Assembly: GCA_025358205.1 (NCBI GenBank)
Contig: JANYKG010000006.1
Location: 1 to 32,739 of the forward strand
Source of the DNA: Armatimonadota bacterium
GTDB lineage: Bacteria; Armatimonadota; UBA5829; DTJY01
Direction of reading: 5' to 3'
Length of the DNA: 32,739 nt
Shown here: positions 14,652 through 21,668 of the stretch, one piece after another
How positions within the stretch are numbered: position 1 is the first letter of the stretch
Layout: each line of letters starts with the position of its first letter
Notes under the pieces: model-generated
Told to the model about the DNA's origin: nothing
Databases searched by the model: none
What the model saw: the letters and a program-made list of their open reading frames with translations, nothing else
Translations under genes and position numbers: made by a program

Positions 14652-14722
14652 GTCCTGTCCTCCTTTGGTAACTTACCATTCCGTTGAGTCTTGCTTTATT
14701 CCTGCTAAAAGCCCTTCACGTG

Positions 14723-16060
14723 CTAGTTGAAGAACGATCTGGGCACGGCTCTGCGCTTTCCGCCCTGTTCCATGCCGGCCATTTCACGAATCATCTTGCG
14801 CATCTGCTCAAACTGATTCATGAGCCGGTTCACCTCTTGAACGCTCGTACCGCTTCCAAGCGCAATCCGTCTGCGTCTGCTGCCGTTGATGGTTTCAGGA
14901 TGATGCCGCTCCTTCAGGGTCATGGAGCGAATGATTGCCTCCACCCTGTTCAACTGACCTTCGTCTATCTCCACGCCTTCGAGCTTCTTCGTGTTCATGC
15001 CCGGTATCATGGAGAGGATCTGGTCAAGCGGCCCCATCTTCCTCATCTGCTGAAGCTGCCCAAGGTAGTCCTCGAAATCGAACTTGTTTTCCTTGAGTTT
15101 GCGCTCCAGTTCTTCGGCCATCTTCTGGTCTACGGACGCCTCAGCCTTTTCGATCAGGCTGAGCACATCGCCCATTCCCAGAATCCGAGACGCCATTCTC
15201 TCGGGGTAGAACGGTTCCAGCGCGTCCATCTTCTCGCCGACGCCCGCAAACTTGATCGGCTTGCCGGTCACTGCCTTGATAGACAGAGCCGCTCCGCCTC
15301 TGGCGTCACCATCGAGTTTTGTGACTATGAAACCATCCGCACCCAGCGCCGAGTTAAACTGTTCGGCGACGTTGACCGCATCCTGCCCGGTCATGGCATC
15401 CACTACAAGCAGCACCTCCTGCGGCGAAAGGGTAGCCTTCAGTCGGGCCAGCTCGTCCATCATTTGCTCGTCTATGTGCAGGCGGCCCGCGGTATCAAGG
15501 ATGATAACATCCTGACCGCCGACCTCCGCCGCGCCCAGCGCGGACTTACCGATATGCACCGGATCCTGCTTGTCACCGAGCGCGAAAACCGGTATCCCCA
15601 GTTGCTCCCCGAGGACCTGAAGCTGCTTTATGGCCGCCGGACGGTATACGTCAGCGGCTACCAGCAGCGGCTTTCGCCCTTGCTTACGCATCAGATTCGC
15701 CAGCTTTGCGGCGGTTGTCGTTTTGCCTGAGCCTTGCAGTCCCACCAGCATGATAACCGTGGGCGGCTTCTGCGCAAACGTCAGCCCCACATCGCTGCCG
15801 CCAAGGAGCGCAACCAGCTCCTCGTTTACTATCTTAATCACGTGCTGCACTGGGCTGAGACTTTGCAGTATCTCCTGCCCCACGGCACGCTCTTTTACCT
15901 TACCCATGAAGTCCTTGACGACTCGGAAGTTTACGTCGGCCTCAAGCAGCGCCAGACGCACCTCGCGCAAGGCTTCATTCACGTCCTGTTCGGATAGGAC
16001 GCCCTTACCACGCAGCCGGTTGAACACGTTCTGCAGTTTTTCGGACAGGCTTTCAAACAT
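14723..16060 (-). CDS. ffh: Signal recognition particle protein Ffh
   Basis: The SRP54 GTPase that binds signal sequences and 4.5S RNA and hands ribosome-nascent chains to FtsY. Of 445 residues, the N domain is followed by G1 GLQGSGKTT (107-115), then DTAGRLHIDEQ, TKLDGDARGGAAL and the GVGEKMDALEPF region, and finally the M domain with methionine-rich QQMRKMGPLDQILSMIPGM and the RNA-binding NGSRRRRIALGSGTSVQEVN helix pair. The tail is short. A good promoter (16095-16124) lies between ftsY and ffh, so ffh can be transcribed separately from ftsY. No SRP RNA gene was found in the window. Confidence 0.97.
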   Translation of the reverse strand: MFESLSEKLQNVFNRLRGKGVLSEQDVNEALREVRLALLEADVNFRVVKDFMGKVKERAVGQEILQSLSPVQHVIKIVNEELVALLGGSDVGLTFAQKPPTVIMLVGLQGSGKTTTAAKLANLMRKQGRKPLLVAADVYRPAAIKQLQVLGEQLGIPVFALGDKQDPVHIGKSALGAAEVGGQDVIILDTAGRLHIDEQMMDELARLKATLSPQEVLLVVDAMTGQDAVNVAEQFNSALGADGFIVTKLDGDARGGAALSIKAVTGKPIKFAGVGEKMDALEPFYPERMASRILGMGDVLSLIEKAEASVDQKMAEELERKLKENKFDFEDYLGQLQQMRKMGPLDQILSMIPGMNTKKLEGVEIDEGQLNRVEAIIRSMTLKERHHPETINGSRRRRIALGSGTSVQEVNRLMNQFEQMRKMIREMAGMEQGGKRRAVPRSFFN

Positions 16061-16094
16061 GTCAAACCAGTTATTGCCAGAAAGGGCAAAGGTT

Positions 16095-16124
16095 AGTATA
16101 CAGAAACGGACGTGTTTTTGTCAA
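16095..16124 (-). promoter_or_regulatory. Sigma70-type promoter upstream of ffh
   Basis: On the minus strand, perfect TTGACA (16124-16119) and TATACT (16100-16095) are separated by 18 bp, in the 98-bp gap after ftsY. The start point would lie near 16088, about 28 nt before the ffh ATG. Confidence 0.72.
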
Positions 16125-16158
16125 ACTTTTTGTCCCATAGTATGTCCGAACAAGCATA

Positions 16159-17040
16159 TCAACCGAAAAGCGCGGACACAAAGTCCCTGGAATCGAACTC
16201 ATCAATATCCTCGCATTTTTCGCCCGTGCCGACCAGCTTGATCGGTATCCCCAGCTCATCCTTCAGCGTAATCACGATGCCGCCCTTCGCCGTTCCGTCC
16301 AGCTTTGCCAGAATGATGCCCGTGATCGGCACCGCTTCCTTGAACTCTCTTGCCTGGCTGACCGCGTTTTGCCCGCAAGTGGCGTCCAGCACCAGCAGAA
16401 CTTCGTCCGGCTCGCGGCCAAGCTCGCGCTCCACCACGCGGCCGATTTTCTTCAGCTCTTCCATAAGGTTCTTCTTTGTGTGCAGCCTGCCCGCCGTGTC
16501 GCAGATAACGATGTCGGCCCCGCGCGACTTGGCCGCCTGAAGCGCGTCATATACCACCGCCGCCGGGTCCGCACCCTCGCGCTGTTTGATGATATCCACA
16601 CCTGTCCTGTTCGCCCATATCTCTAGTTGGTCAATGGCCGCCGCTCGGAACGTGTCCGCCGCTGCGAGCATCACTTTCTTTCCCTGCGACTTGAACCGCG
16701 CCGCCATCTTGGCGATTGACGTGGTCTTGCCCACGCCGTTGACGCCCACCACCAGGTAGACCGTCGGGGGACTGGGCGACCAGCGCAAATGCTCATCCGC
16801 GTTGGCGGTGAGTACCTTGACCAGATCATCCTTCAGGCGTTCTTTGATGGCATCCGAATCGTTGATGCGTTCCTTGCGGGATGCGTCGCGGAGATCGTTC
16901 ACCACGGCCATGGTGGTATGGATATTCACGTCAGCCTGGATCAGCGCCTCTTCCAGATCATCGAATAGCTCATCGTCAACGGGCCTGCGCCCGGTGAGCA
17001 CCTGGTCAACCTTCTGAAACAATCCTTTGAAGAATCTCAT
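16159..17040 (-). CDS. ftsY: SRP receptor FtsY
   Basis: The membrane-associated SRP receptor GTPase. At 293 residues it is the compact NG form, lacking the long acidic A domain of proteobacterial FtsY; the N-terminal [17 protein letters not shown] is a short amphipathic stretch that could touch the membrane. N-domain helices with [11 protein letters not shown] are followed by G1 GVNGVGKTT (99-107), [32 protein letters not shown] and [10 protein letters not shown] in the form [10 protein letters not shown], ending with [13 protein letters not shown]. It is transcribed from a strong promoter at 17207-17235 through a 160-nt leader with two hairpins. The ribosome site is weak. Confidence 0.96.
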   Translation of the reverse strand: MRFFKGLFQKVDQVLTGRRPVDDELFDDLEEALIQADVNIHTTMAVVNDLRDASRKERINDSDAIKERLKDDLVKVLTANADEHLRWSPSPPTVYLVVGVNGVGKTTSIAKMAARFKSQGKKVMLAAADTFRAAAIDQLEIWANRTGVDIIKQREGADPAAVVYDALQAAKSRGADIVICDTAGRLHTKKNLMEELKKIGRVVERELGREPDEVLLVLDATCGQNAVSQAREFKEAVPITGIILAKLDGTAKGGIVITLKDELGIPIKLVGTGEKCEDIDEFDSRDFVSALFG

Positions 17041-17100
17041 GTCCTGTCTTTCTGCACGGCAATCACCTAGCGCGGACTATGCATGTCCCGCATAATCCGC

Positions 17101-17143
17101 GGCCTTCCGAGCATTATTCATGCTTTTTATGAATAATGCGGGC
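17101..17143. repeat. Palindromic repeat family A, copy 3
   Basis: GCATTATTCAT (17111-17121) and ATGAATAATGC (17129-17139) are exact reverse complements around GCTTTTT. The terminal pair differs from copy 1 and copy 4 (CAT/ATG instead of CAC/GTG), a compensatory change. GGCCTTCCGA precedes the left arm, matching the GGNCCTTCNNA pattern of the other copies. Confidence 0.8.
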
Positions 17144-17154
17144 TGCTATGACAC

Positions 17155-17195
17155 GAAAACACCCCGCCTCCGCTTCGTGCGGGCGATCGGGGTGT
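17155..17195 (-). terminator. Terminator-like hairpin at the very 5' end of the ftsY leader
   Basis: On the minus strand ACACCCCG (17195-17188) pairs with CGGGGTGT (17166-17159), with an inner CCGC/GCGG stem around ACGAA, followed by TTTTC. The hairpin begins about five nt after the predicted ftsY start point, so it is an attenuator or 5'-protective structure rather than the end of an upstream gene. Confidence 0.6.
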
Positions 17196-17206
17196 CCATA
17201 TATCTG

Positions 17207-17235
17207 AGTATACCAGCATTGGCCCTATCGGTCAA
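17207..17235 (-). promoter_or_regulatory. Sigma70-type promoter of ftsY
   Basis: On the minus strand TTGACC (17235-17230) and TATACT (17212-17207) are separated by 17 bp. The predicted start point is near 17200, 160 nt before the ftsY ATG. Confidence 0.75.
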
Positions 17236-17265
17236 GGAAAATCGTGCGCGCCTCCTTCCTTATAG

Positions 17266-17295
17266 TTGACTTTGGGCCGCTCAGAGAGGTAAAAT
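17266..17295 (+). promoter_or_regulatory. Sigma70-type promoter of the E1 dehydrogenase gene
   Basis: TTGACT (17266-17271) and TAAAAT (17290-17295) are separated by 18 bp on the plus strand. The leader to ATG 17464 is about 160 nt and contains a GC palindrome, repeat A copy 4 and another hairpin. Confidence 0.6.
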
Positions 17296-17368
17296 GCTGG
17301 TGTGAAATCAGGTTCAAATGGTTGCGGCGCCGCATGAATAATAGTCGGCTTTGGCCGGGTGCGCGCTT

Positions 17369-17413
17369 GGACCGCATTATTCACAAACAGAGTGAATAAT
17401 GCTCAGAAGGTCC
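17369..17413. repeat. Palindromic repeat family A, copy 4 (inverted orientation)
   Basis: GCATTATTCAC (17374-17384) and GTGAATAATGC (17392-17402) are exact complements around AAACAGA. The outer GGACC (17369-17373)/GGTCC (17409-17413) is perfect and differs from copy 2 (GGGCC/GGCCC) by a compensated base pair. Read on the minus strand it shows GGACCTTCTGA before the arm, the same flank as copies 1-3. A half-arm, GCATGAATAATAG, lies at about 17332-17344. Confidence 0.8.
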
Positions 17414-17442
17414 TAGATTCTTCGTGTCGCGAATAATCTAGG
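17412..17442 (+). promoter_or_regulatory. Hairpin just upstream of the E1 gene
   Basis: CCTAGATT (17412-17419) pairs with AATCTAGG (17435-17442); TTCG/CGAA forms an inner stem with single-base bulges on both sides. It abuts repeat A copy 4 and shares its GAATAAT core, so it may be a diverged member. The ribosome site AAAGGGG follows. Confidence 0.55.
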
Positions 17443-17463
17443 CTAGAACAAAGGGGTAGTTTA

Positions 17464-19698
17464 ATGGCTGGCAAGAAAAAAATTAGTTCCGACAAACCCA
17501 TCACCGGGCTCAGTAAAGATCAGATTGCTGACTTCCTGCGCCAGATGTGTGAGATAAGGTTCTTCGAGGAGAAGGTCGCCGAACTCCTGAAGATCGGCGT
17601 TATTAAGGGCGCATCCCACCTATACGCAGGAGAAGAGGGCGTGGCGGTCGGCGCGATTTCGACCATCACCGAGGATGACGTCATCGCCAGCACCCACCGT
17701 GGGCACGGACACTGCGGCGCTATCGGCGTGAAGCACGCGCACACGGAAGGCGAGCGGCAGGAACACTGGAACAAGATGATGGCCGAACTGATGGGCAGGG
17801 CCACCGGTTATTGCAAGGGACGCGGCGGCTCCATGCACATCGCGGACGTTCAGAAGGGCAACCTGGGGTCCACCGGCATCGTCGGCGGCAACATCCCCAT
17901 CGGGACCGGCGCGGCGATGGCGGAGAAGCTGAAAGGCACGAACAACGTGGTGCTCTGCTTCTTCGGTGACGGCGCGACCAACACCGGCAGCTTCCACGAG
18001 GCCCTGAACATGGGCGCAACGCTGCTCGGCGGGCTTCCCATTGTATACATTTGCGAGAACAACCTCTACGGCATGTCCGTCCCGTTCAACCAGAAGTCGG
18101 TTGCAGACGCCGGTACAGCCTCGAAAATCGAGAACGTGGCAGACCGTGCGGCGGCATACGGCATACCCAGCGAGATAGTGAACGGCATGGACATACTGGC
18201 TGTGCGCGAATCCATCACCAAGGCGGTTGACCGTGCGCGCAAGGGCGGCGGGCCGTCGCTAATCGAGGCGAAGACATACCGGTGGTTCGGCCACTCCATA
18301 AGCGATCAGCGCATCTACCGCAGCAAGGAAGAGGAAGCTGAGTGGAAGTGCAAGTGCCCCATCGAGTGTTTCGGCAAGCGGATGGTGGATGAGTTTGGGT
18401 TCAAGCAGGCGGAAGTGGACAAGATCAAGGCGACTGCAACCAAGACGATTGAAGTTGCCACTCAGTTTGCGCAGGATAGCCCGTATCCCGATCCCGGCGA
18501 GCTTTTCGACGACGTGTATGTACCGTTGGACGAGGCGAAGTTCGCTGCTGACAAGGCCGCGGAAAAGCCGATTATGGCGAAGGTCAAGGCCATCGAGGAC
18601 GATATCCGCGCGTTTGTCCGCGAGCAGTCCGGCGGTGCGGCGAAGTCCGCCCTGCCCAAGCTGAACAAGGATGCGACAGGTAAGTTCGAAGCCAAGCACG
18701 GCATGCCGATTCTCACATATGGTCAGGCGGTGGTCGAGGCTCAGCGTGAAGAGATGAAGCGTGACAAGACCGTGGTCATCATGGGCGAGGACGTGGGCCT
18801 GTACGGCGGCGCATATGCAGCTACCAGAGGCCTGTATGCTGAGTTTGGCGGCGACAGGGTGATTGACACGGCCATCTCCGAAGCGGCAATTGCGGGCGCG
18901 GCGGCAGGTGCGGCTATGAGAGGCATCCGCCCGATCCCCGAGATCATGTACATTGACTTCGTGACAATCGCATCAGACCAGATTGTCCACAACATGGCAT
19001 ACAACCGCTACATGTTCGGCGGCAAGACCAAGGTTCCGTGCGTACTGCGAACCGAGGGCGGCGTCGGTCGGTGCATTGCGGCTCACCACTCCGAGAGCCT
19101 GGAGGCGTGGTTTGTCCATATCCCCGGCCTGATCGTGGTCATGCCGTCCACACCGTATGACGCTAAGGGCCTGCTGAAGGCGGCCATTCGGGACGACAAC
19201 CCGATCATCTTCATCGAGCATAAGGTGCTCTACAGCGGCGTGATGGGCCCGGTTCCGACCGAGGAGTACATCATCCCCATCGGAGTCGCCGACGTGAAGC
19301 GCGAGGGCACGGATGCCACGGTGGTGGCCTACTGCCGACAGCTCCACTTTGCGATGGACGCAGCGTGCGAGCTGGCGAAAGAGGGGATCAACGTCGAGGT
19401 GATTGATCCGCGCACACTGAAGCCGTTGGATGTGGAGACAATCGCGAATTCCGTCCGCAAGACCGGACGGCTGATAACTGTTTCCGAAGGCTTCCCGAAG
19501 TGTGGCATGGGTGAGACCATCGCGCGGCAGGTCATGGAGTACAAGTTCGCTGACGGCACAGTGGCATTTGACTATCTGGACGCCCCGCCGGTGATCCTGG
19601 CCGGTAAGGACGTGCCGATTCCGATGAGCGAGCCGCTTGAGGATGTCTGCGTCCCCGGCAGGGATGACATCGTCAAAGCGGTGAAGTCGGTGTTGTAG
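17464..19698 (+). CDS. Fused 2-oxoacid (pyruvate/acetoin-type) dehydrogenase E1 alpha-beta
   Basis: A 744-residue fusion of the thiamine-diphosphate E1 subunits that decarboxylate a 2-oxoacid (or acetoin) and pass the acyl group to lipoyl-E2. Residues 15-385 are E1 alpha, with the ThDP/Mg motif GDGATNTG...NN (168-200) and the phosphorylation-loop-like GHSISDQRIYRS. An Ala/Lys linker (388-412) leads to E1 beta, with GEDVGLYGG (441-449), DTAISEAAIAGAAAGAA, the EIMYIDF region and the C-terminal transketolase domain ending PMSEPLEDVCVPG. The ribosome site is AAAGGGG. E2 and E3 are not in this window. Substrate choice among pyruvate, acetoin and branched-chain 2-oxoacids is undecided; the alpha half looks most like pyruvate/acetoin enzymes. 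Confidence 0.9.
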   Translation: MAGKKKISSDKPITGLSKDQIADFLRQMCEIRFFEEKVAELLKIGVIKGASHLYAGEEGVAVGAISTITEDDVIASTHRGHGHCGAIGVKHAHTEGERQEHWNKMMAELMGRATGYCKGRGGSMHIADVQKGNLGSTGIVGGNIPIGTGAAMAEKLKGTNNVVLCFFGDGATNTGSFHEALNMGATLLGGLPIVYICENNLYGMSVPFNQKSVADAGTASKIENVADRAAAYGIPSEIVNGMDILAVRESITKAVDRARKGGGPSLIEAKTYRWFGHSISDQRIYRSKEEEAEWKCKCPIECFGKRMVDEFGFKQAEVDKIKATATKTIEVATQFAQDSPYPDPGELFDDVYVPLDEAKFAADKAAEKPIMAKVKAIEDDIRAFVREQSGGAAKSALPKLNKDATGKFEAKHGMPILTYGQAVVEAQREEMKRDKTVVIMGEDVGLYGGAYAATRGLYAEFGGDRVIDTAISEAAIAGAAAGAAMRGIRPIPEIMYIDFVTIASDQIVHNMAYNRYMFGGKTKVPCVLRTEGGVGRCIAAHHSESLEAWFVHIPGLIVVMPSTPYDAKGLLKAAIRDDNPIIFIEHKVLYSGVMGPVPTEEYIIPIGVADVKREGTDATVVAYCRQLHFAMDAACELAKEGINVEVIDPRTLKPLDVETIANSVRKTGRLITVSEGFPKCGMGETIARQVMEYKFADGTVAFDYLDAPPVILAGKDVPIPMSEPLEDVCVPGRDDIVKAVKSVL

Positions 19699-19752
19699 AA
19701 GAATACGCGTCTGGCCATGCACGTGACTGGGCAGCGCAAGTAGGTGCTTGGA

Positions 19753-19938
19753 ATGAAAGTGCGCGATGCAGTCAAGCTGGTTGTAGATGATGGGTGGTAT
19801 ATTGTGAAAACCCAGGGGAGCCATCGCCAGTATAAGCATCTGGAAAAACCAGGCCGAGTGACGATAGCCGGTCATCCAAGCGATGAACTGGCTCCAAAGA
19901 CGCTGCGTAGCATACTGGAGCAGGCTGGACTGAGGTAG
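19753..19938 (+). CDS. hicA: HicA-type mRNA interferase toxin
   Basis: A 61-residue dsRBD-like toxin that cleaves mRNA when free of its antitoxin. The family core is clear: MKVRDAVKLVVDDGWYIV, the catalytic histidine in GSHRQYKH, then VTIAGHPSDELAPKTLRSIL and QAGL. ATG 19753 matches the family start; a GTG nine nt earlier is the alternative, and AGGTG lies six nt before the ATG. hicB follows after nine bp. The pair sits 54 bp downstream of the E1 gene on the same strand and may be transcribed through from it. Confidence 0.9.
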   Translation: MKVRDAVKLVVDDGWYIVKTQGSHRQYKHLEKPGRVTIAGHPSDELAPKTLRSILEQAGLR

Positions 19939-19947
19939 GAGGCAAAC

Positions 19948-20181
19948 ATGTATCGTTTTCTCATAGTTATCGAGAAGGCTAACAAGAACTATTCTGCCTA
20001 TTCACCGGACCTGCCCGGGTGCGTTGCCACGGGAAAGACGGTCGAGGAAACAGAGCGCAACATGCATGGGGCTATCGAGATGCATATTGCAGGGATGCTG
20101 GAAGACGGTTTGCCGATTCCGGTATCTCAATCTATTGCCGAGTATGTTGCAATCACAATGCCCACCGAATCCGCAGCTTAG
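19948..20181 (+). CDS. hicB: HicB-type antitoxin, short form without DNA-binding domain
   Basis: A 77-residue antitoxin with the partly degraded RNase H-like fold typical of HicB: YRFLIVIEKANKNYSAYSPDLPGCVATGKTVEETERNMHGAIEMHI. The protein ends soon after the fold, with no room for a C-terminal ribbon-helix-helix or HTH domain, so autorepression through HicB itself is unlikely. AGGAGG precedes the ATG. It is paired with hicA in the common toxin-first order and is followed by a terminator. Confidence 0.9.
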   Translation: MYRFLIVIEKANKNYSAYSPDLPGCVATGKTVEETERNMHGAIEMHIAGMLEDGLPIPVSQSIAEYVAITMPTESAA

Positions 20182-20212
20182 CAGGAATACGGATACCAGA
20201 CTGAAGACCATG

Positions 20213-20259
20213 GACCGCAGACGGAGTACCCTTGACGGATGCACTGCCTGCGGTCTTTT
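20213..20259 (+). terminator. Intrinsic terminator after hicAB
   Basis: GACCGCAG (20213-20220) pairs with CTGCGGTC (20248-20255), followed by TTTT (20256-20259). The loop is long (27 nt), and an ATGG/CCAT pair can extend the base. It sits 32 bp past hicB and just before the ribosome site of the GH4 gene. Confidence 0.6.
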
Positions 20260-20274
20260 CCATAGGAGACGGAT

Positions 20275-21597
20275 ATGAAAGTGAAGTTCGTACTAGTCGG
20301 TGCGGGGAGCGCCAGTTTCACAAGAGGGTTGGTTGCTGATCTTATCAACCGGGGCGAGGGATGCGAACTCGCGCTGGTTGACGTTGACCCGGATGCCCTT
20401 GCGGTTGCGGAAGGACTCTCGCGGAAGATGATAGAGGCCCGGAAGTCACCTATCAAGCTCTCTGCTTCCACCGACCGGCGGGACGTGCTACGCGATGCTA
20501 CCGCCATCATCTGCACCATCGGCGTTGGCGGACGGCGCGCTTGGGAGCAGGATGTGTTCATCCCTCGCAAGTACGGCATCTACCAGCCCGTGGGTGACAG
20601 CGTCATGCCAGGCGGCTCATCACGTGCGTTGCGCATGATACACGCAATGGTCGGGGTGGCGCAGGACGTGCTCGACCTTGCGCCGAATGCCCTCTTCTTC
20701 AACTACGGCAACCCCATGGGCCCGGTCTGCCGGGGCGTCCGAAAGGCCACCGGCGCGAACATGGTCGGCCTGTGCCACGGCGTGAACGGTGTGGCGCACC
20801 ACTTGGCCTGGGTGCTTGGCGCGGACATCTCACGTGTGCAGTACACGGCCGTGGGGATGAATCACCTGACTTGGTTCACCGAGGTCCGCGTTGACGGCCA
20901 GGACGCCATGCCGAAGATTCAGGCCTTCGCGAAGGAAAGAATCGCCCAGCGCGAAAAGACCCCGCCGGATGAACTGGACATATTCACATGGGAGATGTTC
21001 GATCTCTTTGGCGCGTTTCCGGCCGTGCTTGATCGTCACATCACCGAATTTTTCCCGCAGTACTTCCGCAGCGGCGACTACTACGGCAAGAAGTTGGGGG
21101 TTGACGCGTTCAGCTTTGAGGGCACGATTGCAGGGGGCGACCAGACCTTCAGCGAAATGAGGGCCGATGCGTTCTCCAAGGAGCCGCTGGACGAGGAGTA
21201 TTTCAAGCGCATCAGCGGCGAGCACGAGCAGGTGATCGAGATCATAGACTGCATAAGGCAGGACGGACGCAGGGTCTTTTCCGCGAACCTTCCAAACCGT
21301 GGCCAGGCACCCAATCTGCCTGCGGAGAGCATCGTGGAGAGTCCATGCATCGCCGATGCGTCGGGTCTCAAGCCCATCACGCTTTCGCCGCTTTCGCCGG
21401 GAATCGTTGGTACGCTTGCCGCCAGGTTCCAGTGGGTCGAGACTATTGTGGATGCAGCGCTTGAGGGCAGCCGCCGGAAGTTCATCCAGGCGCTGGTGCT
21501 GGACGGCTCGGCGGATTCGGTCGTGACTGCGGAGAAGTTGGCGGACGACCTGCTCACCGCCCAGGCGGAGTACCTGCCGCAGTTCGCGGCCCGGTAA
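20275..21597 (+). CDS. GH4-family glycosidase (NAD- and metal-dependent)
   Basis: A 440-residue enzyme of glycoside hydrolase family 4, which cleaves alpha- or beta-glycosides by an NAD-assisted redox elimination needing Mn2+ or another divalent metal. The Rossmann start [11 protein letters not shown] (8-18), the acidic residue after strand 2 (VDVD), NYGNPMGP (143-150), the metal ligands C167-H168 in GLCHGVNG and H197 in GMNHLTW all fit. GH4 subfamilies (alpha-glucosidase, alpha-galactosidase, alpha-galacturonidase, 6-phospho forms) differ at the residues following CH; the CHG found here does not let me choose. AGGAG lies seven nt before the ATG. The downstream gap to the MttB-like gene carries a double-hairpin repeat. 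Confidence 0.88.
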   Translation: MKVKFVLVGAGSASFTRGLVADLINRGEGCELALVDVDPDALAVAEGLSRKMIEARKSPIKLSASTDRRDVLRDATAIICTIGVGGRRAWEQDVFIPRKYGIYQPVGDSVMPGGSSRALRMIHAMVGVAQDVLDLAPNALFFNYGNPMGPVCRGVRKATGANMVGLCHGVNGVAHHLAWVLGADISRVQYTAVGMNHLTWFTEVRVDGQDAMPKIQAFAKERIAQREKTPPDELDIFTWEMFDLFGAFPAVLDRHITEFFPQYFRSGDYYGKKLGVDAFSFEGTIAGGDQTFSEMRADAFSKEPLDEEYFKRISGEHEQVIEIIDCIRQDGRRVFSANLPNRGQAPNLPAESIVESPCIADASGLKPITLSPLSPGIVGTLAARFQWVETIVDAALEGSRRKFIQALVLDGSADSVVTAEKLADDLLTAQAEYLPQFAAR

Positions 21598-21603
21598 CGC
21601 CGT

Positions 21604-21655
21604 AGCGCCGGCAGCTTGCCGGCTTCCGGAAGATGCCGGCAGGATGCCGGCGGTA
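21604..21655. repeat. Double-hairpin repeat element family B, copy 2
   Basis: GTAGC and GGTAC bracket two hairpins, GCCGGC/GCCGGC around AGCTT and GCCGGC/GCCGGC around AGGAT, separated by a TTCCGGAA palindrome. Architecture and position mirror the element at 10685-10740. It fills most of the 71-bp gap between the GH4 and MttB-like genes. Confidence 0.6.
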
Positions 21656-21668
21656 CCATGGAGACCCA

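Larger units (their letters stand above)
17041..17463. other. Divergent regulatory region between ftsY and the E1 gene
   Basis: This 423-bp gap has no gene. From left to right it contains palindromic repeat A copy 3, a terminator-like hairpin, back-to-back promoters (minus at 17207-17235, plus at 17266-17295), a perfect TGCGGCGCCGCA palindrome (about 17323-17334), repeat A copy 4 in inverted orientation and a further hairpin at 17412-17442. Both genes therefore have ~160-nt leaders that begin or end with hairpins. Confidence 0.7.

Noticed and set aside
14684-15730. Plus-strand open frame of 348 codons opposite ffh
   Set aside because: Fully antisense to an intact, conserved ffh; no domain content.
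17041-17463. SRP (4.5S) RNA gene near ftsY/ffh
   Set aside because: I looked for the conserved SRP RNA apical motif on both strands in this gap and did not see it; the structure is explained by repeats and promoters.
18973-19875. Minus-strand open frame of 300 codons opposite the E1 beta half and hicA
   Set aside because: Crosses two real genes on the other strand and shows only shadow-type composition.
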